From contig JAHEFC010000244.1 in the NCBI GenBank assembly GCA_024640385.1, positions 1 to 6,104 of the forward strand: 6,104 bases of DNA, written 5' to 3'. Both the position numbers and the translations under genes were made by a program. Positions 1 through 5,920 of this stretch are shown piece after piece. Within the stretch, counting starts at the first letter, position 1. Each line of letters starts with the position of its first letter. Below the pieces are notes generated by a model, which saw only the letters and a list, made by a program, of their open reading frames with translations, was not told the DNA's origin and made no database searches. This DNA is from Sphingobacteriales bacterium. Its GTDB lineage: Bacteria; Bacteroidota; Bacteroidia; Chitinophagales; Chitinophagaceae.

Positions 1-985
1 ACAGCTGTCCAAATACCTTGACTTCGATCCGGCCAACCCGGCCAGGGCATTTTTGGTGAATAATTACGACTGGTTCAAAGACATATCATTCATCCATTTT
101 CTCAGGGACGTGGGGAAACATATTACAGTCAATTACATGATGTCGAAAGATTCTGTGAGAAAAAGGATCGAAGGTGAGACCGGCATCAGCTATACCGAGT
201 TTGCTTACCAGTTGATGCAGGGCTATGACTATTACTGGCTTTACCAGCATAAGGGCGTCAAGCTCCAGATGGGTGGCAGCGACCAGTGGGGAAATATTGT
301 GACCGGCACCGAACTGATCAGGAGAAAGGCCGGAGGTGAAGCTTTTGCTTTTACCTGCCCGCTGATCACTAAGGCAGATGGTGGCAAATTCGGTAAAACC
401 GAAAAAGGAAATGTGTGGCTGGATCCTGAAAAAACATCTCCCTATCATTTCTACCAGTTCTGGCTGAATGCTTCTGATGCTGATGCAGAAAAATGGATAA
501 AGATCTTCACCCTTCTTCCTAAAAAAGATATCGATGCTGCCATAGCGGCTCATCATGAAGATCCTTCCAAAAGAATCCTGCAGAAAAAACTGGCGGAAGA
601 AGTGACCCGATTTATACATGGTGCGGAAGAATTGGAAAAAGCCATACAGACCACGGAGAAATTATTTTCCGGCAACGCAGCGGAAAATATCAAAGAATTG
701 AATGAAGAAGAACTCTTGAATTCTCTTGAAGGCGTACCGGTGCATGATGTGGCTGCCGCTCAATTTGCGGATGGCGTTGACCTGCTGACCCTGCTGTCTG
801 AAACCGGTGTATTCCCCAGTAAAGGTGAAGCCAGGAAGATGATCCAGGGCGGGGGTGTGAGTGTGAATAAAGAGAAAATCACCGATGTTACAGTGAAGAT
901 CGACGGCTCATTTTTGCTGCACGGAAAATATATCCTTGTACAGAAAGGGAAGAAGAACTTTTATCTCATTAAAGCGACTCTTTAA
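1..985 (+). CDS. tyrS: Tyrosyl-tRNA synthetase, C-terminal part (5' end outside window)
   Basis: Charges tRNA-Tyr with tyrosine in the cytoplasm (class I aminoacyl-tRNA synthetase). The frame is open from base 2 and gives 327 residues; the bacterial family is usually about 420-430, so roughly the first 100, including the HIGH motif, lie off the left edge. Visible signatures are the tyrosine/tRNA-site motif MGGSDQWGN (bases 269-295), the KMSKS-equivalent loop KFGKTE (386-403), which is the normal form in this subclass, and a C-terminal S4-type RNA-binding domain (about 782-973) containing GVFPSKGEARKMI. The TTG at base 53 is in frame but is not the start, because good TyrRS sequence (KYLDFDPANPARAFLVNN) precedes and spans it. 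The gene ends in TAA and converges on the SGNH hydrolase gene 83 bases away. No frameshift or missing motif is seen in the part present. Confidence 0.97.
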   Translation, partial: QLSKYLDFDPANPARAFLVNNYDWFKDISFIHFLRDVGKHITVNYMMSKDSVRKRIEGETGISYTEFAYQLMQGYDYYWLYQHKGVKLQMGGSDQWGNIVTGTELIRRKAGGEAFAFTCPLITKADGGKFGKTEKGNVWLDPEKTSPYHFYQFWLNASDADAEKWIKIFTLLPKKDIDAAIAAHHEDPSKRILQKKLAEEVTRFIHGAEELEKAIQTTEKLFSGNAAENIKELNEEELLNSLEGVPVHDVAAAQFADGVDLLTLLSETGVFPSKGEARKMIQGGGVSVNKEKITDVTVKIDGSFLLHGKYILVQKGKKNFYLIKATL

Positions 986-1068
986 GAGAGACAGAGAGTC
1001 TGAGAGTCAGAGAGATAGAGTCATTCGCATAGAATTCTTTCTCTCTGTCTCTCCGTCCTTCTGACTCT
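986..1068. terminator. GA/CT-rich imperfect inverted repeat between convergent genes, probable two-way terminator
   Basis: The whole gap between the tyrS stop and the stop of the opposing hydrolase gene is a purine-rich left half and a pyrimidine-rich right half. GAGAGACAGAGAG (986-998) is exactly complementary to CTCTCTGTCTCTC (1041-1053), a 13-bp perfect stem. AGAGTC occurs three times on the left (995-1000, 1003-1008, 1017-1022), and its complement GACTCT once on the right (1063-1068), so several alternative pairings exist. TCTGA-GAG-TCAGA (999-1011) forms a small inner hairpin. There is no long classical U-tract, only TTTATTTT from 1068 on the plus strand. The placement supports termination for both genes; this is inferred from structure only. 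Confidence 0.5.
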
Positions 1069-1761
1069 TTATTTTAAAGTTCCAATAACCGACCACATCG
1101 ATTCTGCCACCAGCTTATTCCCCGCTGCATTCAGGTGAACGCGATCTGACGTGAGAATGCCGGACTCTTTATTTTCAGGATTGTTCTTCAGATTGTAATC
1201 GATGAATATCTTCCTCAGATCAACAATGGGCAGGTCATTTTTCTTTGCAATGCTCCTGATGATACCACTGTATTTATTCAGGTCTCCGTCAAGTTGATTG
1301 GAATAGTCTGTGCGCTCCCCTATTGCGGCAGGTGTCACTACCACAGCCTGTATGTTCTGGGCTTTGAGTTTGGTGAGAATGGCATTGTAGAATTTCTCAA
1401 ACTTATCCGCATCAGTTCCTGTACCAAAAGATTGCTTATGCCATACATCGTTCACGCCAACATAAACAACAACGATGTCCGGTTTTTTTGACAGCACATC
1501 ATCTTCCATTCGGAGGTAAAGATCATAGACCTTGTTACCACCTATACCGGCTCCGATCAGTTCGTAACCCGCGTCTTTCTTTTGTTCCTTCAACATGGTA
1601 TTGAGCAGGTCAATATACCCTCCCGGATTGACCCCGGCCTGGGTGATAGAATCCCCGAAAAAGATCACTCTTTTCTTACGCTGGGTTTTTATATCTGAAG
1701 CAGACATTAGAAGCAGCAGAAGCACTGTGTAAAACCAGAACGAACGGCTAGTTTGACGCAT
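1069..1761 (-). CDS. Exported SGNH/GDSL-family hydrolase (esterase/lipase-like)
   Basis: A 230-residue serine hydrolase of the SGNH superfamily, whose members remove acyl or acetyl groups from carbohydrates, lipids or small esters; the substrate cannot be told from sequence. All four blocks are present: FFGDSIT (residues 34-40, nucleophile Ser38), GIGGNK (72-77, oxyanion Gly), GVND (102-105, Asn104) and DRVHLN (206-211, Asp206 and His209). Residues 1-21 look like a Sec signal peptide: Arg at positions 2 and 6, then a hydrophobic FWFYTVLLLLLM stretch. There is no lipobox cysteine, so a periplasmic or secreted product is likely; an uncleaved anchor is possible. The start chosen is the ATG at 1761, which has AAAGG nine bases upstream; an in-frame TTG at 1782 would add seven residues. 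The gene lies 35 bases after cphB on the same strand with no terminator between, so cotranscription is likely. Confidence 0.9.
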   Translation of the reverse strand: MRQTSRSFWFYTVLLLLLMSASDIKTQRKKRVIFFGDSITQAGVNPGGYIDLLNTMLKEQKKDAGYELIGAGIGGNKVYDLYLRMEDDVLSKKPDIVVVYVGVNDVWHKQSFGTGTDADKFEKFYNAILTKLKAQNIQAVVVTPAAIGERTDYSNQLDGDLNKYSGIIRSIAKKNDLPIVDLRKIFIDYNLKNNPENKESGILTSDRVHLNAAGNKLVAESMWSVIGTLK

Positions 1762-1770
1762 AATCAGTAA

Positions 1771-1775
1771 CCTTT
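1771..1775 (-). promoter_or_regulatory. Ribosome binding site deciding the start of the SGNH hydrolase
   Basis: On the minus strand AAAGG stands nine bases before the ATG at 1761. It supports that ATG over the upstream in-frame TTG at 1782, which would place this site inside the coding region. It is the best Shine-Dalgarno-like match seen in the window; the cphA start has none. Confidence 0.5.
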
Positions 1776-1796
1776 GCGTCAAATTATAAAAATTCT

Positions 1797-2672
1797 TTAA
1801 GCTTTCACCTGTTTTTCGTCATCAATTTTCATGAAGAACTTACGCTCCGAGAGTTTGTAACCATTGCCGTGTTCGCAGAAATGCACCACAAGTTGTTCAA
1901 TACTAATGGGATTGCCCTCAGAAATGTCGGCAATATTGGTGTGGCGGATGTCGTGCCCGTCTATGATGATGACCAGTCCTGAGCCGATGGCTTCCATCAG
2001 GTTGCCGTCTTTGACCAGCATGCCAGTATCTTCCCCAAGGCCAATGCCAATGCATGAAGGATTGGTAGAAACAGCCTGTGCCAGCCGGGCGAAGCGGCCT
2101 CTTTTTTCAAAATGCGAATCAAAGATCACGTTATCCATAAACCCCAGGCCAGTTGTGATCTTTACTTCTCCCTTCAGGTGTGCCCTGGTGGCATTGCCTT
2201 CGTAGATCATGGTTTTGCTCATGGCCATGGCGCCGGCGCTGGTTCCGGCCACAAGAAAATTCTCATTCAGGTACCGGTCCTGGATCACCCAGAGCAGTTT
2301 GGTGCCACCGAAAATGGTACTCAGCCTCATTTGGTTTCCCCCGCTGAAAAGAACACAATCGGCTTCTGCCACCCGCTGCAGGTAGGCATCTTCATGCACA
2401 TCTTCCCGGTTACGTATATGGATCAGCCCCACATTGGTGCTGCCTGATTTGCCAAACGCGTCGAGATAGTTGTTACCTACTTCATAAGGGATCATGGATG
2501 CCGTGGTGATCACTTCTATGCGGGCATCGGGCCCGCCCGCTTCTTCAACGATCTTCTTCAGGATGCCGAGCTCGAAAAAATTGAGATTGTTCCGGTGTAT
2601 CTCGCCTTTTTCCAGGTCCGTTCCTTTGTCTTCCGCACCTCCGATAGCTAACAGTTTTCCTTTGGGACTCAT
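1797..2672 (-). CDS. cphB: Cyanophycinase, cytoplasmic (peptidase family S51)
   Basis: A 291-residue cyanophycinase, the exopeptidase that cuts cyanophycin into beta-Asp-Arg dipeptides. Conserved stretches, in order: LLAIGGAEDKG near the N-terminus (residues 7-17), FSGGNQ (109-114), the nucleophile elbow GTSAGA (143-148, Ser145), DSHFEKRGR (185-193, His187) and GIGLGEDTG (209-217, Glu214). Ser145, His187 and Glu214 have the same spacing as the Ser-His-Glu triad I recall for the Synechocystis enzyme (132/174/201), a constant offset of 13, which argues for real cyanophycinase rather than another S51 member such as peptidase E. No signal peptide is seen, so it acts on intracellular granules. The start chosen is the ATG at 2672, with a weak GGA upstream; the frame stays open to a GTG at 2759, but that extension would cross the promoter region and resembles no family sequence. 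It is divergent from cphA and followed by the SGNH hydrolase gene. Confidence 0.93.
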   Translation of the reverse strand: MSPKGKLLAIGGAEDKGTDLEKGEIHRNNLNFFELGILKKIVEEAGGPDARIEVITTASMIPYEVGNNYLDAFGKSGSTNVGLIHIRNREDVHEDAYLQRVAEADCVLFSGGNQMRLSTIFGGTKLLWVIQDRYLNENFLVAGTSAGAMAMSKTMIYEGNATRAHLKGEVKITTGLGFMDNVIFDSHFEKRGRFARLAQAVSTNPSCIGIGLGEDTGMLVKDGNLMEAIGSGLVIIIDGHDIRHTNIADISEGNPISIEQLVVHFCEHGNGYKLSERKFFMKIDDEKQVKA

Positions 2673-2763
2673 ATTTTCCAGGTAGATAAGTGCCGAATTT
2701 ATAGAAAAAAGCAATTGACAAAATTTTGATATATTGTCAATTACCCACCTAAATGTCACATGT
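2673..2763. promoter_or_regulatory. Divergent cphB/cphA control region with operator-like inverted repeat
   Basis: This 91-base AT-rich gap separates the two starts and must carry promoters for both genes. It holds a perfect 9-bp inverted repeat, AATTGACAA (2713-2721) and TTGTCAATT (2734-2742), with a 12-base spacer; the palindrome CAAAATTTTG (2719-2728) overlaps the left arm. The repeat puts a TTGACA on each strand. The closest -7-like element is on the minus strand toward cphB, TAAATTCG (2701-2694, one mismatch to TAnnTTTG), with a TTTG 17 bases upstream (2722-2719), slightly short for the Bacteroidota spacing. Toward cphA only poor matches exist (TATATTGT at 2730-2737). The symmetric repeat in the middle suits a shared regulator, but promoter assignment is tentative. 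Confidence 0.5.
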
Positions 2764-5409
2764 ATGAGAATTGACGAAATAAAAGTCCTGAAAGGTCCAA
2801 ACTATTGGAGTGTGCGACGCGGCAAACTCATCCAGATGAAGATCGACCTGGAAGAAATGGAACAGAAGCCTACCAATCATATCCATGGTTTCCTGGAAAG
2901 GCTCAGCGCCATGTTCCCATCGATGTACGAGCACCGGTGCAGTGTGGGCAGTCCGGGGGGATTTTTCCAGAGGGTGGAAGAAGGTACCTGGATGGGGCAC
3001 GTGATCGAGCATGTGGCGCTGGAACTGCAATCGCTGGCAGGTATGGAATGTGGTTTTGGAAGAACAAGAAGCACTGGCAATAAAGACGGTGAATACTATG
3101 TGGTATTCAACTATATGGAGGAAGATGCAGGTGTATATGCTGCGAGGGCTGCAGTGCGGATTTGCCAGGCCCTGGCAGATGCTGCTCCTTATTTATTGGA
3201 AGAAGATATTCAGCGGTTGAGAGAGATCCGCGAAAACACACGGCTGGGGCCATCTACAGGATGCATTGTGGAAGAAGCTGCCAAAAGAGGTATTCCATAT
3301 ATCAGGCTCAATAAACAATCCCTGGTACAACTGGGTTATGGCATCCACCAGAAAAGGATCAGGGCCACCATCGCCTCCACGACTTCCAATATAGCAGTGG
3401 ATATTGCCTGTGACAAGGAAGAAACCAAAATGCTGCTGGAAGCAGCAGAGATCCCTGTGCCAAGAGGTACCGTGGTAAGAACAGTAGAGGGCCTGCAGGA
3501 TGCCATTAAGAAATTCGGTTACCCGTTGGTGATCAAACCGATCGACGGCAACCATGGCAAGGGGAATACCACCAATATCATGAACGATGAAACGGCACTC
3601 AAAGCTTTTGAAGCAGCGAAAAGTTACAGCCGAAGTGTGATCGTGGAGAAATTCATCACGGGATTTGATTTCAGGGCCCTGGTGGTCAACTACAAATTCA
3701 TCTGTGCTGCGCTGAGGACACCGGCATCTGTAATTGGAGACGGCGTGCATAATATCCAGTGGCTGATAGATGAAACCAACAAAGACCCGCGAAGAGGATT
3801 CGGGCACGAGAAAGTGCTGACCCAGATCACCATAGACGATTTCACCTGGAAAATGCTCAACGATAAAGGGTACACTTTGGAAACGGTACCCGGAAAAAAT
3901 GAACTGGTGCTGCTGAAACCTACCGCCAATCTTTCAACAGGAGGAACTTCTGAAGACGTTACCGATGAAGTACATCCTGCCAATGTTTTCATGTTTGAAA
4001 GAATTGCCAGGATCATAGGGCTGGATATCTGCGGGATCGACATCATGGTGCAGGACTTACGGTCACCTATAAACGAAATTGGCGGCGCGATACTGGAAGT
4101 GAATGCGGCTCCCGGTTTCAGGATGCATATTGAACCCGCACAGGGATTACCGAGAAATGCTGCAGAGCCGGTGATCGACATGCTGTTCCCCAAGGGCTCC
4201 AGCGGACGCATACCCATCATTGCAGTGACCGGCACCAATGGCAAAACCACAACCACCAGGCTTACGGCCCATATTGCCAAGAGTGCAGGTAAGAAAGTAG
4301 GATACACGACGTCAGACGGCGTGTATATTCAGAACCAGCTGATGATGAAAGGAGACTGCACGGGTCCTGTTTCTGCACAATTCGTGTTAAAAGATCCAAC
4401 GGTGGATTTCGCCATACTCGAATGTGCGAGAGGTGGCATATTGAAATCAGGACTTGCATTCCAGAATTGTGATGTAGCGATTGTGACCAATGTAGCTGCC
4501 GATCATATCGGACTCGGCGGCATCAATACGGTAGAGCAAATGGCGAAAGTGAAGGCTGTTGTTCCCGAAACAGTGTTCCCTCATGGGTATGCCATTCTCA
4601 ATGCCGATGACGACCTGGTATATGCCATGGAGAAAAACCTGAGTTGCAATATTGCCCTGTTCAGTATGGATGAAGAAAATCCGAGGATCAAAGAACATTG
4701 CAAAAACGGAGGACTGGCTACGGTGTTTGAAAATGGTTATATCAGCTTACTAAAAGGCACATGGAAGGTCAGGGTAATGGCAGTGAAAGATATACCGCTG
4801 ACTTTCGAAGGCAAGGCGGTACATAATATTGCGAACTGTCTTCCTGCCGTAATGGCTACTTATTTATACAGAGATATTACGATAGAAGATATTCGTTCAG
4901 CCTTGCTTTCGTTCGTACCATCATCGCACCTGACACCGGGCAGGTTGAACTTTTTCCAGTTCAAGGATTTCACCTTCCTGGCCGATTTTGCCCACAATCC
5001 GCATGGGTTGAAACTACTTTGTGATTTTGTTTCCAAGCTGGATTATCCGAAGAAAGTGGGTGTGATCAGTGGTACTGGTGATAGAAGAGACGAAGACATC
5101 AGGGAATTGGGAGCCATCTCAGCAGCTTATTTTGATGAGATCATCATACGATGCGACAAGAATCTGCGTGGACGTACGGCTGAAGAGATCATCGGCCTGC
5201 TGGAAGAAGGCATACGCGAGGTCAACCCTTCTATTCCTACGATGGTGATCCCTAATGAGGACCAGGCATTGGAATGGATCTATGCCAATCATACACCCGG
5301 AGCGTTATATACCGTGATGTGCGATGTAGTGGCGGGAGCCCTGGACAAGATCAGGGAGTTGAGGGAAAGGGAGATTGCCAATGCGGAGCTTTCCTCCCCT
5401 GCAAAATAG
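2764..5409 (+). CDS. cphA: Cyanophycin synthetase (CphA1 type)
   Basis: Polymerises aspartate and arginine into cyanophycin, using two ATP-dependent ligase sites in one cytoplasmic protein. At 881 residues it has the usual full length. The N-terminal domain (about 1-160) begins MRIDEIKVLKGPNYWSV, a family hallmark, and contains HVIEH (79-83), an HxxEH motif. The ATP-grasp domain (about 220-480), which adds Asp, shows VIKPIDGNHGKG (256-267) and the metal-binding LEVNAAPGFR (444-453). The Mur-ligase-like domain, which adds Arg, shows the P-loop GTNGKTTTTR (490-499), LECARGG (552-558), AADHIGLGG (578-586), ADFAHNP (740-746) and GTGDRRDED (770-778). An intact P-loop and full length argue against CphA2, which uses dipeptides. 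The ATG at 2764 is chosen because the family N-terminus begins there; an in-frame TTG at 2734 lies inside the inverted repeat. No Shine-Dalgarno is visible, common in Bacteroidota. Divergent from cphB; single-gene transcript likely, ending at the terminator at 5508-5540. Confidence 0.97.
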   Translation: MRIDEIKVLKGPNYWSVRRGKLIQMKIDLEEMEQKPTNHIHGFLERLSAMFPSMYEHRCSVGSPGGFFQRVEEGTWMGHVIEHVALELQSLAGMECGFGRTRSTGNKDGEYYVVFNYMEEDAGVYAARAAVRICQALADAAPYLLEEDIQRLREIRENTRLGPSTGCIVEEAAKRGIPYIRLNKQSLVQLGYGIHQKRIRATIASTTSNIAVDIACDKEETKMLLEAAEIPVPRGTVVRTVEGLQDAIKKFGYPLVIKPIDGNHGKGNTTNIMNDETALKAFEAAKSYSRSVIVEKFITGFDFRALVVNYKFICAALRTPASVIGDGVHNIQWLIDETNKDPRRGFGHEKVLTQITIDDFTWKMLNDKGYTLETVPGKNELVLLKPTANLSTGGTSEDVTDEVHPANVFMFERIARIIGLDICGIDIMVQDLRSPINEIGGAILEVNAAPGFRMHIEPAQGLPRNAAEPVIDMLFPKGSSGRIPIIAVTGTNGKTTTTRLTAHIAKSAGKKVGYTTSDGVYIQNQLMMKGDCTGPVSAQFVLKDPTVDFAILECARGGILKSGLAFQNCDVAIVTNVAADHIGLGGINTVEQMAKVKAVVPETVFPHGYAILNADDDLVYAMEKNLSCNIALFSMDEENPRIKEHCKNGGLATVFENGYISLLKGTWKVRVMAVKDIPLTFEGKAVHNIANCLPAVMATYLYRDITIEDIRSALLSFVPSSHLTPGRLNFFQFKDFTFLADFAHNPHGLKLLCDFVSKLDYPKKVGVISGTGDRRDEDIRELGAISAAYFDEIIIRCDKNLRGRTAEEIIGLLEEGIREVNPSIPTMVIPNEDQALEWIYANHTPGALYTVMCDVVAGALDKIRELREREIANAELSSPAK

Positions 5410-5439
5410 ATTGACCAGGCAAGTCTTCCCTGGTCAATC
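5409..5439 (+). other. Perfect 11-bp hairpin starting in the cphA stop codon
   Basis: GATTGACCAGG (5409-5419) and CCTGGTCAATC (5429-5439) pair perfectly around a nine-base loop. The first base of the stem is the last base of the cphA TAG. No U-run follows, so it is not a standard intrinsic terminator. It may protect the 3' end of the mRNA, or it may be a binding site. The real terminator lies about 70 bases downstream. Confidence 0.5.
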
Positions 5440-5507
5440 GCTTGGTCAGCGGAAGCCCATCAAGTTCAGGAAGGATTATACCGAACTGATCATTATACCC
5501 CATTGAT

Positions 5508-5540
5508 AAAAAGGCTGTTTCAAATTGAAACAGCCTTTTT
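5508..5540. terminator. Rho-independent terminator after cphA, symmetric
   Basis: A nearly perfect palindrome centred on 5524: AAAAAGGCTGTTTCA is followed by AAT and then by the exact complement TGAAACAGCCTTTTT. The GC core is GGCTG/CAGCC. It ends in a T5 run on the plus strand, and the A5 run gives a U-tract on the minus strand as well, so it can act both ways. It lies about 100 bases after the cphA stop and shields the tRNA promoter from cphA read-through. Confidence 0.88.
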
Positions 5541-5674
5541 CATTGCCCTGGAGGCTTCCTCTTCCTTACTTATCTTCTGCATTCCCCGGTTAACATACTA
5601 ACCGGCTAACACACAAACGAATGTCCCCGGCCAAACCTGCCACCAGCGCATTTTTTAGGCATTCCGACCGGAAT

Positions 5675-5706
5675 TTTGGAGCATTTCCGGAATTCTCCTA
5701 TTTTTG
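5675..5706 (+). promoter_or_regulatory. Bacteroidota-type promoter of tRNA-Gln
   Basis: TTTG (5675-5678), exactly 20 bases, then TATTTTTG (5699-5706) is a full match to the Bacteroidota housekeeping-sigma pattern TTTG-N(19-21)-TAnnTTTG. Transcription would start near 5712, about 14 bases before the mature tRNA 5' end at 5726, a normal leader length. The -33 element is overlapped by ATTCCG-AC-CGGAAT (5661-5674), and CCGGAATT occurs twice, 19 bases apart (5668-5675 and 5687-5694). Confidence 0.8.
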
Positions 5707-5725
5707 CATCCCCTTTAGGGCAGGA

Positions 5726-5796
5726 TGCCCGATAGTATAATGGTAGTACGACAGATTTTGGTTCTGTTTGTCTTGGTTCGAATCCAGGTCGGGCAA
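5726..5796 (+). tRNA. trnQ: tRNA-Gln (anticodon TTG)
   Basis: A full cloverleaf can be drawn by eye. The acceptor stem is TGCCCGA (5726-5732) with TCGGGCA (5789-5795), opening with the weak U1-A72 pair typical of tRNA-Gln. The D arm is GTA...TAC with GG in its loop. The anticodon stem is ACAGA/TCTGT around loop TTTTGGT (5756-5762), giving anticodon TTG at 5758-5760, which reads CAA and, by wobble, CAG. The variable loop is four bases. The T stem is CTTGG/CCAGG around TTCGAAT. The discriminator is A at 5796; no CCA is encoded (CAA follows), so CCA must be added after transcription. It has its own promoter upstream and a terminator two bases downstream, so it is probably a single-gene transcript. 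Confidence 0.95.
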
Positions 5797-5797
5797 C

Positions 5798-5837
5798 AAA
5801 AAAGGGCAAATCGATTTTTCGGTTTGCCCTTTTTTTT
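5798..5837. terminator. Strong two-way rho-independent terminator between tRNA-Gln and the aminotransferase
   Basis: AAAAAAGGGCAAATCGA (5798-5814) pairs with TCGGTTTGCCCTTTTTT (5819-5835) through 17 positions, with one G-U pair and a TTTT loop. A run of eight T follows the GC core on the plus strand, and six A precede it, giving a U-tract on the minus strand too. It ends the tRNA transcript and probably also stops the aminotransferase transcript coming from the right. Confidence 0.9.
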
Positions 5838-5920
5838 CGACTAAAACCCTCTCCGAGCCTTTTCTCAGCTCTATAGACTGGCAGATCCGGGAGGGTCCGT
5901 AATTTGCCATTAGTTTTCAA

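Larger units (their letters stand above)
5410..5725. other. Non-coding gap between cphA and tRNA-Gln
   Basis: This 316-base stretch has no credible gene. It holds the hairpin at the cphA stop codon, the terminator at 5508-5540, a small inverted repeat (CCGGTTA at 5586-5592 and TAACCGG at 5599-5605, six-base spacer) and the tRNA promoter at 5675-5706. A minus-strand frame is open across 5606-5920, but it reads through the complement of the tRNA and its terminator and is not a gene. Nothing else recognisable was seen in 5541-5585 or 5606-5660. Confidence 0.6.

Noticed and set aside
86..619. Minus-strand open frame opposite tyrS
   Set aside because: It lies entirely inside the conserved TyrRS catalytic region and its product resembles no family.
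53..985. tyrS starting at the TTG at base 53
   Set aside because: The frame is open to the left edge and the upstream residues fit TyrRS, so the gene is cut by the window rather than starting here.
2673..2759. 29-residue N-terminal extension of cphB from a GTG at 2759
   Set aside because: It would cover the divergent promoter region and nearly reach the cphA start, and family members begin close to the KGKLLAIGG segment.
2734..2763. 10-residue N-terminal extension of cphA from a TTG at 2734
   Set aside because: It starts inside the inverted repeat, has no ribosome site, and the family N-terminus matches from the ATG at 2764.
3193..4307. Two long minus-strand open frames opposite cphA (3193-3807 and 3690-4307)
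   Set aside because: Both are antisense shadows of a strongly conserved gene, overlap each other, and give cysteine-rich or proline/serine-rich products without recognisable domains.
2764..5409. Possibility that the synthetase is CphA2 or a stand-alone Mur ligase
   Set aside because: The protein is full length, has an ATP-grasp domain and a Mur-ligase domain, and keeps an intact P-loop, as in CphA1.
5606..5920. Minus-strand open frame of 104 codons
   Set aside because: It reads through the complement of tRNA-Gln and its terminator; the ARPGFEPRQTEPKSVVLPLY-like middle is the familiar false translation of a tRNA. The start also lies just past the terminator.
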